Shown here in pieces: positions 1 through 9,085 of a stretch of DNA of 64,000 nt. Both the position numbers and the translations under genes were made by a program. The notes under the pieces are model-generated. The model was not told the DNA's origin and did no database searches. It saw nothing but the letters and a program-made list of their open reading frames with translations. The stretch comes from Haemonchus contortus. Its lineage: Eukaryota; Nematoda; Chromadorea; Rhabditida; Trichostrongylidae. Location of the stretch: contig LS997564.1 in the NCBI GenBank assembly GCA_000469685.2, forward strand, positions 27,325,459 to 27,389,458, given 5' to 3'. The first letter of the stretch is position 1, and each line of letters opens with the position of its first letter.

Positions 1-560
1 ACCCGCGGTTGTAAGTTCACTCGAAGACGAATTTCGTGGAGGTCGTCCAAAATCAGTTGTCGTTCCGGAGACAGTTCATGCTGTGCACAAACTAATACTG
101 CGAGATCGTCATGTAACCTATCGTGAGATTGAGGCAACATTAAGCATTAGTGGGACTAGCTTACATACATTTTTGCATGAACATTTGACCGTAAAAAATT
201 TGTTGGCCTTGGATCCCACGCCACGACAATGCGAGCTCCCACACATCGGCTCAAACACTGCATTTTCGAGCACTCAAAACAACTATTCGACAGGTCATCA
301 GCCATGCAGCCCAAGGGTGACTTCTTCTCATCCCGTACGTAAAAAATAAAATGAGAAGTCAACGTTTTTCGACATCTGAAGAAGCCGTTGATGCGTTCAG
401 AATGCATATTTTAGAGACCTTGATCAGAGTGGCAAAAGTGCTTCGAAAATTGGTTTGAGCCCATGCAAAAGTGTATAGATCTTAATGTGGAGAATTTTGA
501 AAGGCAGTAAAGCGATTTTCAATAAATAGTATTTGTTCCTGTTCTCAAATCCCGAAATAT
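1..560 (+). mobile_element. Internally deleted mariner transposon (transposase remnant)
   Basis: Frame 3 from about base 5 encodes the end of the mariner DNA-binding region: a GRPKSVVVPET linker, then DRHVTYREIEATLSISGTSL and HEHLTVK, a helix-turn-helix typical of mariner/SETMAR-type transposases. Soon after (about 195-340) the homology jumps to the second half of the catalytic domain, with HDNASSH in another frame. It then runs through a degraded SPDLAPNDFF equivalent and YVKNKMRSQRFST, to EEAVDAFRMHIL at about 375-415. The first catalytic Asp region is missing, so this is an internal deletion with added frameshifts and stops. The element is cut by the window edge on the left. Its right end probably lies near 540-560, just before the TATA-like box of the next gene. 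It cannot make transposase. Family assignment rests on recognised motifs. Confidence 0.8.
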
Positions 561-565
561 AAAAG
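558..565 (+). promoter_or_regulatory. TATA-like box upstream of secreted-protein copy 1
   Basis: TATAAAAG lies about 130 bp before the ATG at 694, at the junction with the mariner remnant. A second element, TATTTATACAG at about 577, is also present before copy 2 (about 13283). The shared element is the better candidate for the ancestral core promoter, while the 558 box may come from transposon DNA. Confidence 0.35.
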
Positions 566-693
566 GCAGCCTACGTATTTATACAGTCGCTACTCGCCTT
601 TTTCCCGAACAACCAGCGGCACCTGAAGCACCTGACCTAACTGCTCCTTGCCAATAAATAAGGGAGCAGCAGAACGTGTTTGACACATTCGTA

Positions 694-1952
694 ATGCTGT
701 TCACTTGCTTAGTGCTGGTTTCCTTCCTTGCAAATGCCGCCGCGCAGGGTGAGCACAAGAAGCCACTATGGAACTCAGCGAACCCAACATTCCTAGTAGC
801 TTTTGACGTAATTCGAGCCGTCTCCCGACTTCCATCATGTCATATTTTTTAGGCGAGAGTAGCGCACTACAGGACGAAGTCAAGGAGGCCCTTAGGTACG
901 TCAACGAAGCCGATAACGAAAATATCGTTAGTCATTTAAACAAGATAACTGGGACAGATTGATTTTGTCTATGGTAACTTATATACAGATGTGGGATCCT
1001 GATCTGGCCGAGATAGCACAGCGTTTGGTAAATGATCCAAAGACTGTGGATGCTGACTTAAGGATCAAGAAAAACAAGTGCGTTTCGACGTCTTTTCTGA
1101 TATTTGCTTCTTCCCATAGCAATATATTAGTCATATTCAGGTGTTTCAAGAAGAAAGATGAAGATCTTGGTTCAACAAAGTAGTAAATGGTTTTGAAAAG
1201 GTTATCAATGACAGACATGATGATGTGAGTTGAACTAACATGGGTCAATCTATTTTATACACAGGCATCTTTCTATGAACTGTGCCTAACTGTGACTGGG
1301 ACTGTTTTTTTTGATTCATCACAAAGTTTGTTTATAGTCTTTAATGAACAGATCTTCGGGCGGGCTGGCCTTCTTCAGAGCCTGGAAGTCTCATAACAAT
1401 TACTGCTTATCCAACCAAACTTCTCCACAACCCTATTAACGTTCGAGGTCTCCAGAGCACCTAAAAAGTCTTACTAGCTTTATAGATTCTTCAAAATGAC
1501 TCTGATAGTAACCATGATTGTCAGATATTACCCCCAAGGTACGAAGTAGCGGCATTTCCTTCATGTGCTTACTATAGAACTTTCTGTCATATTTACAGAA
1601 AACAACTTTCTCCATCGCTCAGACATTGCATAACCATAACTATAGAACGAAACTGTGAAATAGAGATGAATGAAATGTGAAATGAGATGAGATGATGGTC
1701 GTTTTCCTATCACATATTTTTTTCCTGTCTGAACCCTTTACAGACTATCCCGCTAGCTATTCATTGAAAGGCTTTTCCGTGCAACTACACTCTGTTCGGC
1801 TGTGTTGTCAATTTTTGTTGAAAAATTACTAAACTGAATACATTAAGATCGAACGCCTTGGAACAGAAACACACTTCGGATGCAACGGCGTTCTCGACGC
1901 ACGGCTAGCGAATTACCATTGTGTGACTATTGCCTGTATCTACAAGAAATAG
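694..1952 (+). pseudogene. Small secreted protein, divergent CAP-like family, copy 1 (broken)
   Basis: Exon 1 (694-748) gives a signal peptide, MLFTCLVLVSFLANAAAQ. Exon 2 is 853-926, exon 3 989-1077 and exon 4 1141-1224. All these introns have GT...AG ends (104, 62 and 63 bp) and phases that match copy 2. Exon 3 begins MWDPDLAEIAQRL, which resembles the first helix of CAP domains. The last exon ends FGCNGVLDARLANYHC...CIYKK at 1950-1952, reminiscent of the Cys-rich CAP end. Lesions: exon 4 is 84 rather than 85 bp, a one-base loss near 1170 that brings a TAG/TAA pair into frame. There is an in-frame TAA at 1830-1832 where copy 2 has CAA, further indels around 1400-1450, and a degenerate poly(A) signal. 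The CAP relationship is inference. The protein would have been secreted. Confidence 0.7.
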
Positions 1953-2016
1953 TGAATTGTTTTAATCTGCGTAAATCTTTGAATGAATGACAAAATTTTG
2001 AAAAATTGCAACATGT

Positions 2017-2290
2017 CGGAGAGGTGGTCTAGTGGCAAGTGGCGCACTACATCGCACGTATGGTCGTAGGTTCGCGCCCCCGATCGATATCCGCCTAGGC
2101 CAACCAGCCTTCCATCCTTCCGGGGTCTGTTAATTGTTACCAGACTCGTCTGGGATGATAAAAGCACTGAAATGTATTATACATCGGCTGGCCACCGCAA
2201 GTCATTGTATAGGCCTCACACGCATTCAATCCGCCACTACGGTTCTGAATGGGTGCATCACTCGGGCGCGGTTGATTAACGCCAAAAGAC
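2017..2290 (+). repeat. tRNA-derived SINE, family 1, copy A
   Basis: The head has a pol III A-box-like GGTGGTCTAGTGGCAAGTGG and a B-box-like GGTTCGCGCCCC about 35 bp later. A conserved body follows (ccttccatcc..ccggggtc, accagactcgtctggga, aaagcactgа-type stretch, tggccaccgcaa). The tail ends near ttgattaacgcc. Four more copies are recognisable in this window (3371, 37264, 46843, 52466). The open frames inside it are not genes. Confidence 0.8.
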
Positions 2291-3370
2291 GTTCTTTTAT
2301 CGAGAGATGTGAAATAATCGTGGAAGATTAATAGCCACCCAATTTGTCGAAATCAGAGCTATATACTTCTGAGCTCCATTTTGAGTGGACACAGTCGACT
2401 GACAGAAAATTGAATAGAGAGAGGCTGTATACGACTACAACGATGGCAAAAAAGTGATCAATGCCCTATGTAATACTACCTAACATTTATGCTCATTTAA
2501 CCGTGGAAGTTCGGTAGAGAGATGTGAATTCACTTTTCAAACATTACCTTTTCTTCTCCACGGCATGAATAACCTGTAATTTGAAATTATTCGCTATTTC
2601 GAAAGATCCAGATTAAGGAGATAGAAGGAGCAAAAGGCAGTATCTTTCCACCACTGTAGAATACGAACAGTGCTATACTTCCGCTTCGCGTGATATTGTT
2701 TTTTGAACAGTGATATTTATAGGTTCCTCCATATCACCTTGAGATCGAATTCTAGAAACTGCCTCTTCTAAGCCACTGGAGGATTAGTTACTGCTAAACT
2801 GTTAAAACTGAGAAAATATGAACTTTCGTTGATTCAGGTTGCGATAGTCCTAGAGACTTAAAATTACAGGTTCTGCTTGCACCCATCAGAGGTTCGTGCC
2901 GTCAGCTTTGCTCATTACCGTTCTGAACCGTTGCACTACAGTAGTGGAAAGAAGAAATAGTTTCAGCAGGAGTCTTTATGAAGAGAGGAGTGACAGACAA
3001 ATGACTACCACTTTTCTTCACATTCTTACTGTACACGCAAGGTAATGATCTGGCTTTCTCATGAGACATTAACAGTCATTAAGCCGTATGTCCACACAAC
3101 GTAGAGTAAGGGAGCCAAGTATATACCGATAAAAATTTCATCAGTCGATGAAAAACAATCACGCTATAGACTGTGTCTCGTTCGCAAGCCAAGAGTCAAA
3201 AATATTAACCACTGATGTGAAGAACAGCTCAATTGGGACACGGATAAAAGAGTCTGAAGTTCCTTCTTCATCGAAATTCCATTGAATAAGCCCTTAAAGA
3301 TTGTTGATAAAAGCGTGCGCTCTCAATTTTGCTACATATAAGCAACGGCATACACGTAATTGAGGATAGG
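2291..3370. other. No gene recognised
   Basis: AT-rich sequence with stops in all frames. There are no splice-bounded exon candidates, no long repeat and no RNA fold that I could support. Confidence 0.5.
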
Positions 3371-3648
3371 TTCTTGGAACGTTGATCAATCCCGTCTGAG
3401 GGGTGCGCCCACACATTCGACTTCCACACTCACAATCCGAATGGTAATATCGTATTGAATGCGTATGTGACCTAGTATACAATGATTTGCCGTAGTCAGT
3501 CGATGTACGAGTGTTTGATTTTATCTTCTCGGACGAGTCTGATACCAAATAAGCGACTGAGGGAAGCAAGGCTTGCTCGGCTTAGATGGAAATCGTTCCG
3601 CGATTCGAGCCCGTGACAGTGTGCTTGCCGCTACGCCACCTCTGCCTT
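3371..3648 (-). repeat. tRNA-derived SINE, family 1, copy C (reverse)
   Basis: Read on the minus strand it starts AAGGCAGAGGTGGCGTAGCG (A box), with GGCTCGAATCGCGG as the B-box region. It then follows the family body (actcgtccgagaag, attgtatactagg, cgattcggattgtg) and ends GGGATTGATCAACGTTCC. It is followed (at 3655-3720), on the side upstream of its head, by a tract rich in TATG/ATATA repeats. Confidence 0.75.
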
Positions 3649-3654
3649 GTGCAT

Positions 3655-3720
3655 TCAAGTATGTTCGTATGTTCATATATGTACATGTTCATATGTATAC
3701 ACATATAAATATATATACAC
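3655..3720. repeat. AT-rich simple repeat (TATG/ATATA)
   Basis: Degenerate alternation of tatgttcgtatgttcatata and atataaatatatatacac. A similar tract precedes SINE copy E at 52388-52445. Confidence 0.7.
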
Positions 3721-4410
3721 TGGTGTGAAAAACTTAGGGACGAAAACAACTTTCCATTACTGTACCTCTGCCAGATAGCATAGCTCGATAATGTTTATAC
3801 CATATTCATACCAGCGAGGACGATTTTTGTATCGTACAGGAACCAACTGAGCGAAATTCGGAATGAGAACATTAGATATGACATTTTTATTCAAAGGTAC
3901 CAATTATAGATAAGCCTTCACAATTTATCCTGGCTCTTCAAAAAGGGTGACGCGGTTCTTAATGGGGTGTGTGATCATCACGGCCAGCAGCACATGCTCT
4001 GCAACACGGAGGCGAATGGTAGCCCCATTCGATATTCTGTCAATCAGAGAGTTGCTCCACCTGTGTCGATCCAGTCGCACGCTGTCATTCATAGCAATGA
4101 ATTTCGGGTCGAATGCAGCACTGAGGAGTCGCACATAGGAATGGATCACTCGTCACATAGCGACTTCGACACAATGCACATGACAATTGCCGTAAGCTTC
4201 TTCGCAACCATGAGAACCTTTCACAGTCGGCTTGTTCGACGTGAACACGTCATACACATGCGAGTTGAAGTGCCGAGTGAAGCCCTAGACAGCACAGTTA
4301 ACGAGGTACCTGTATACAAGGGTACACATAATGGTCTTACTGGAGGCCCTCTTGTGGTCTGTGTTCCGCATGGGCAAAAGTGGATTGGGTCGAAGCTTGG
4401 CAGCGACTAA
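3708..4410 (-). mobile_element. Probable end of a Tc1/mariner-type DNA transposon
   Basis: At 3718-3745, CACTGGTGTGAAAAACTTAG preceded by TATATA looks like a terminal inverted repeat of a TA-targeting transposon. Inside it, read on the minus strand, there is an AATAAA (about 3890), a stop and then an open frame (4149-3925). That frame ends ATIRLRVAEHV...ITHPIKNRV.LFEEPG. This is the arrangement expected at the 3' end of a transposase gene. I do not recognise the protein with confidence and did not find the partner terminal repeat, so the other boundary is uncertain. The overlapping plus-strand 147-codon frame (3967-4410) is probably a shadow. Confidence 0.4.
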
Positions 4411-4835
4411 GTGGGATAAGCCCCATAAGGAAGGTTGGATGTTGGGATAGCTTCCTTTCATATGTAAAGAGAGCCCTTGCTACTCAAAGTCATAGAAGAG
4501 AACGCAGCCCCAATTTCTCTTCTCTGGATTGCTGGACTAGGTTGAGCCCCGCGCTCTCTTCAGGACGCTTTTTTGATTATGCTTTTTCTCGTTACAATAA
4601 TTCCAGGTCAGGTTCTCAAGAGCTGGAAAGGTCTGAAGCCCTCAGTCAAGAGAGCGATCCCTGGTCAATGCATGATTTTATTTCCAGGAGCGGTTCTACA
4701 AGGCTGAACGAACCCAGCACTCAAAGCCAAGAAGTCTATGACCGCAGCCTGGTCCGCACAAGAATTGGAAAAAACTGGCAAACCTGGTCGAAAGACACAG
4801 GACAGCCAAAGGGTGCGTGCAGTGGGCTGTTTTAG
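4380..4835 (+). CDS. Unrecognised open frame, 151 codons
   Basis: A relatively long open frame with a Ser/Arg/Glu-rich second half (SRSGSQELERSEALSQESD). It is neither preceded by a clear promoter nor flanked by obvious splice sites. In another plus frame, 4728-4826 reads KSMTAAWSAQELEKTGKPGR, which could equally be a decayed transposase fragment belonging to the element at 3708-4410. No domain is recognised. It may be chance. Confidence 0.15.
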   Translation: MDWVEAWQRLSGISPIRKVGCWDSFLSYVKRALATQSHRRERSPNFSSLDCWTRLSPALSSGRFFDYAFSRYNNSRSGSQELERSEALSQESDPWSMHDFISRSGSTRLNEPSTQSQEVYDRSLVRTRIGKNWQTWSKDTGQPKGACSGLF

Positions 4836-4839
4836 AGCG

Positions 4840-5736
4840 TGATTTCTCTTCCAATACGCACGGCGACCCAATAAGAACGGGGGAATCCCTTGGAGCAACT
4901 TGTCGGAGATTTATTAAAACCTCCGTAAGAACATCTGGGGTGAGCACTCAAAGTAAAGTAGCCTCGTATCCCGAACTTTGCCTCTCTCTCTAGATGCACT
5001 GAACAACAGATTGGAGGTCGCATATTTTCTGCTGTCGCATGTTTCAATCAACATTGCCACTACAGTGTCGAAGGTGCATCCCCAATTCGGTAGTCCGACG
5101 GTATCGTTCTTGATCCCCCATAATAAACGACCTATAGTAAACACTGACGATGAAAGCTTTTCCACAACAGAGAGTTCCGATCATAATCTGGTCTACCTTG
5201 GGCAGCCTACTGTGTTCCTGATTGGAAGCCTTCTGGAGGTACAAGAGACTTGCCAGGGCTGTTTGTACTCTTCCTAACCAGCAAAGCTGAAACAAGGAGG
5301 ACAATGAGCCTATTTATCCAGGGTGGCTCGGAATGAATCCTATGTACCATATGCGGAACAAAATCTAAACATTCATATCCGTTTGTTTCTGGCATAATTA
5401 CAAAGGTCGTGTAGTTCCACACTTTTTGGAGTTGGATATGACATATTCAATGACTTGAACAAACCATGAGTATGCCGAGTTTAGTCGGAGGAAGATCGCC
5501 CTTGTGATCAGTTCGCTTTCCATGGTGGAAATATAGAAGTGCTGGTATTGACGCAGAAGTAACGCATGCCAAAGGACCGAAAGAGGCCTACCCTGCAGAG
5601 CGAGCCTATTTTTCCTGCTGACAAGGATATACCTCGAAACTCTAATCACTAATAAATTCCGGCTCTTTTCTCCGTAGAACTTCGTCATTTATATGCCATT
5701 TATGGTTGTATTGTGATTCTTATGCCAATGAGTATG
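4840..5736. other. No gene recognised
   Basis: Several short overlapping frames on both strands, none with a recognisable motif or matched splice sites. Confidence 0.4.
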
Positions 5737-6157
5737 TCAGGTGGAAATTTCATCAGTGACCTGACGTTTCGACGCGATCGTCTTTTTCAAGACCTGAAGG
5801 TGGCCAAGATTTGAGAGATTCCCTCTAAACTCCAAAACACCTGCTCTCCCTAGCGTTTCTGATGAAAGTTAGGGAGAACAAACGGAGAAACACCAACGAG
5901 GGAAATGAACTTTCCCCTTCCTTTTTTCTCTGTACTTATTACCTTTTCTTAGACATAGATCCACACTTGCGGTGGTGGACTGGGTGAGTTTATTTCCGTT
6001 GTTGGTGTTCCTTGGTTTGTTCTCCCTAACGTTCCATCAGAAACGATAGGTGTTTTGCGGATTAGTGAGCGTCTCTTGAACCTTGGGTCACGTTAAGAAC
6101 TCTGAGAAAGACGATCGCGTTGTAACCACTCAGGCCACTGATAAAGTATCCACCTAT
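5737..6157. mobile_element. Fold-back (hairpin MITE-like) element
   Basis: Two arms of about 170 bp, 5737-5910 and 5988-6157, are imperfect reverse complements around a loop of about 75 bp. Matching blocks are TTTCATCAGTGACCTGA with the complement of TCAGGCCACTGATAAAG, ACGCGATCGTCTTTTTCA with its complement at about 6105-6120, and GTTAGGGAGAACAAAC with GTTTGTTCTCCCTAAC at 6020. The arms have diverged by substitutions and small gaps, so the insertion is old. There is no coding capacity. Confidence 0.75.
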
Positions 6158-6590
6158 CACCCTCGTCGGCAGAAGATTACAATAAGAATGAACCGCTGGG
6201 TTTTTTTCGATTCACTTCTTTGCAACGCAAAAGAGTGCACGACGTTCTCAACTTGGCCAAGGAGATCTGAAGAGGGATTACATCAAAAGCCTGACAAAGG
6301 TCCCTATTTGTCCAAGCATTCAAGTATCATGTGAGTAGTAATTCTTTATAACACGTATTCCTCAAGATTTACCATAGACTTCATCTGAATATTATTCTAG
6401 AAATTCTCATAAAACAAGTTTATCAGCGCCTCTTTTGGCACCAGAACGATCGTTCTCCGGATTACAAGCCACGAATCCTATGGAAATGAGTATCGGGCGG
6501 TAATGTACAGCCCTTATGCCTTCTTCCACTAAGAAATAGATAGTAAATTAAATTTCTTAGGCCTTTCGACCTCTAATGAAAAGAAAACCA
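6158..6590. other. No gene recognised
   Basis: Spacer between the fold-back element and the LINE. Nothing is supported here. Confidence 0.4.
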
Positions 6591-7074
6591 TGGTTGTACG
6601 GCAACATACAATCGAGAAAGAATGGTTCCTCCAACGCGTTTGAGTCCGCGATTCTTCAAACTTTCGCAATCAAATTCTCTATTCCTAAAAAAATTCAGAA
6701 GGCCATCCCTTAGCAGGGAGCAAAGGAATAGAGCTCGTGCTGAGCGTTTGGCACGGCGTAACTCCTCTCTGCCTAAATCGGACAAAGTACAGTCTCAAAA
6801 TCCTTCTGATAGTGACCAAGTACCTCCTCAGTTGATTAATATTTCTGACACCAGTATGCACTGTGTTAGCCCTGTCTCATCTAAAGCTCCTATTGCATCG
6901 GAAAACCTCTGAGAGTTCCTCGGATTGCAGGTAGTCTTCTTAAGGAAATTCATTGTTTCTTGACGAATATACGGTCTTTGACGAAGAACGCTCATAGCCT
7001 TTCCTACTTGATATCTACGCTCGACGGTGACATTTTTGCTCTAACTGAGACCTGGTTAAAGCCGCGAAGTAAGC

Positions 7075-8088
7075 TTGAACCATTATTGGGAGAAATTTGT
7101 TCACTTTATGAGGCATTTCGATGTGATAGACCTAGAGGGAGGAGGGGGAGTAGCGCTTCTTGTCAAGCGGTATCTGTTTCCAGCACTTATCTTTCAAGAA
7201 AGTTTACCAAAAGCATATGAATTCCTGGCATGTGATTTGCATATAACTGAAGGCCTATATCGACTCATTGTTGTCTATCGCTCACCCAAATGTACCGCTG
7301 TTTATAATGGACAGTTGATTAGGTGTATTGAGGATCTTTCTACTTCTGATAATAATTGTATTTTGATGGGCGACTTCAATTTCCCGAGCCTTAATTGAAG
7401 GGCAATCACTGCTGAGGCTCCAGCTTCGGCAAGAGCATTTGTGGACATGATCAGCTGTCATAATTACAGTCAGCTAGTCAGGTCTAATACTCGCGGGGGG
7501 CACATACTTGATCTTATATTTTCTAATGCACCTGAGACTATTGCTGTCGTTCATATCACATCGCCTGTGGGCAATAGTGATCATGCTGCAATCACTTTCA
7601 ACCTTCTCGGATCTTTCGAGCGCGATGAGTATGTTTTGAACTTTGACTTCAAGAATGCTAATTATGACCAGAACACAGCTCACCTGAGCGATATAGATTG
7701 GATTGGTTCTTTCAGTAGCTACAGTTCTGCAGTGCAAAGGTATGAGATGCTTTTATTTATTTTGAGGCAGTGCATTTTGTCTTTTGTTCCTCTTCGAAAA
7801 GTTTCATTGAATCAGCCGCGCTTGCCTATGTATTTGACTTCTGCTCATAATATAAAGGTTGAAGCATGCAAAAGTGCAATAAGTGCGAATAATGAAGCCG
7901 AATGGCTACGCTATGGGATCATTTCGGATAAGTTTGAAAAGAAGGTGCGCAAGTATTATGCTTCCGTTGAAAAGAAAGTTGTGGAATCGAAAAACTCTAA
8001 GACTTTTTATAAATTTCTTAATTTCCGCATCAATCGGAAGGAAGGGGTCCCCACACTCAAGAACAATGATGGATCTGCTTTGACTTGA
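7075..8088 (+). pseudogene. LINE endonuclease domain (nonsense-interrupted)
   Basis: One frame carries most of the apurinic-type endonuclease: DLEGGGGVALLVK (7125), MGDFNFPSLN (7366), DLIFSN (7510) and SDHAAITF (7579). It is closed by TGA at 7396-7398 and reopens in the same frame, consistent with a single Trp-to-stop change. The N-terminal third of the domain (6906-7140) is in a different frame. It is part of the LINE and is not a host gene. Confidence 0.8.
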
Positions 8089-8169
8089 TGTTTTGTTAAC
8101 TGCTGTTCTAACGCCGCAGTGCGCGAAACGAAAGTCTCACTAGGTTGGCGATTTGTGGGCAAAACTCCA

Positions 8170-8241
8170 GTCTCGGACGGGACTTGAACCCGTACTTGTC
8201 CTTTCCGGGGACCGTGCTCTTATCCCTTACACTACCGAGAC
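8170..8241 (-). tRNA. tRNA-like cloverleaf, array unit 1 (probably not functional)
   Basis: On the minus strand, 72 nt fold as a tRNA. The acceptor stem is GTCTCGG with CCGAGAC (7 of 7 pairs). The D stem is GTGT with GCAC, the anticodon stem GTCC with GGAC around loop CCGGAAA, and the T stem ACGGG with CCCGT around TTCAAGT. Pol III boxes are TAGTGTAAGGG and GGTTCAAGTCC. If read as a tRNA, the anticodon would be GGA. However, position 33 is C instead of U, pair 27-43 is mismatched, there is no long serine-type variable arm, and no T-run follows. A tRNA-derived repeat is therefore more likely than a working tRNA. Confidence 0.45.
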
Positions 8242-8464
8242 CCCGCTTGCCCTCGCCTTCTTAATGGCTTATATGCCATAGCTTATCAGCACTCACACGT
8301 ACAACGTGTTGAGCCGGTCGGCCAATATCAGCACAGAACCGATAAGCTGTAAGCTTTACATGATATAACTTGCTTTGACTTGATGTTTTGTTAACTGCTG
8401 TTTTAACGCCGCAGTGCGCGAAACGAAAGTCTCACAAGGTTGGCGATTTGTGGGCACAACTCCA

Positions 8465-8536
8465 GTCTCGGACGGGACTTGAACCCGTACTTGTCCTTTC
8501 CGGGGACCGTGCTCTTATCCCTTACACTACCGAGAC
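8465..8536 (-). tRNA. tRNA-like cloverleaf, array unit 2
   Basis: Identical 72-nt cloverleaf to that of unit 1, offset by exactly 295 bp, with the same C at position 33. All stems are preserved. Confidence 0.45.
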
Positions 8537-8759
8537 CCCGCTTGCCCTCGCCTTCTTAATGGCTTATATGCCATAGCTTATCAGCACTCACACGTACAAC
8601 GTGTTGAGCCGGTCGGCTAATATCAGCACAGAACCGATAAGCTGTAAGCTTTACATGATATAACTTGCTTTGACTTGATGTTTTGTTAACTGCTGTTTTA
8701 ACGCCGCAGTGCGCGAAACGAAAGTCTCACAAGGTTGGCGATTTGTGGGCACAACTCCA

Positions 8760-8831
8760 GTCTCGGACGGGACTTGAACCCGTACTTGTCCTTTCCGGGG
8801 ACCGTGCTCTTATCCCTTACACTACCGAGAC
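8760..8831 (-). tRNA. tRNA-like cloverleaf, array unit 3
   Basis: Third identical 72-nt copy. The bases just beyond it differ from unit 2 by single substitutions (cttgtcctcg for cttgccctcg), but the fold is unchanged. Confidence 0.45.
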
Positions 8832-8992
8832 CCCGCTTGTCCTCGCCTTCTTAATGGCTTATATGCCATAGCTTATCAGCACTCACACGTACAACGTGTT
8901 GAGCCGGTCGGCCAATATCAGCACAGAACCGATAAGCTGTAAGCTTTACATGATATAACTTGCTTTGACTTGATGTTTTGTTAACTGCTGTT

Positions 8993-9085
8993 TTAAAAAT
9001 CTATAAAAAATTATTAAGTAAATTTAAAATAAAATTTATAAAATAAAATTTAATTTAATAATAAAATTTTTACGATCTAAAAATC
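8993..9085. other. AT-rich stretch inside the LINE
   Basis: Nearly pure A/T (aaaatttataaaataaaatt-type), lying between the array and the resumed LINE 3' sequence. It takes the place of the missing reverse-transcriptase core. Confidence 0.7.

Larger units (their letters stand above)
8076..8992. repeat. Tandem array, three 295-bp units plus a fourth partial flank
   Basis: The 32-bp segment beginning TGCTTTGACTTGATGTTTTG recurs at 8076, 8371, 8666 and 8961, exactly 295 bp apart. Between the copies lie three 263-bp blocks that are nearly identical. Units 2 and 3 are closer to each other than to unit 1, which differs for example by gttctaacgcc for gttttaacgcc and cactagg for cacaagg. The first 32-bp copy is continuous with the LINE reading frame, so the array sits inside the LINE. 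The repeated 62-codon frames at 8388 and 8683 are by-products of the repeat. Confidence 0.95.

Noticed and set aside
2134..2331. 65-codon ORF near the first SINE
   Set aside because: It lies within the SINE body, and the same bases in other copies carry stops and indels.
8170..8241. A functional serine tRNA gene
   Set aside because: There is no U at position 33, no long variable arm, a mismatch in the anticodon stem and no T-run terminator.
8388..8871. Repeated 62-codon ORF (two identical frames) as a duplicated gene
   Set aside because: The frames run through the tRNA-like block and LINE flank of the tandem units. Their identity is explained by the DNA repeat.
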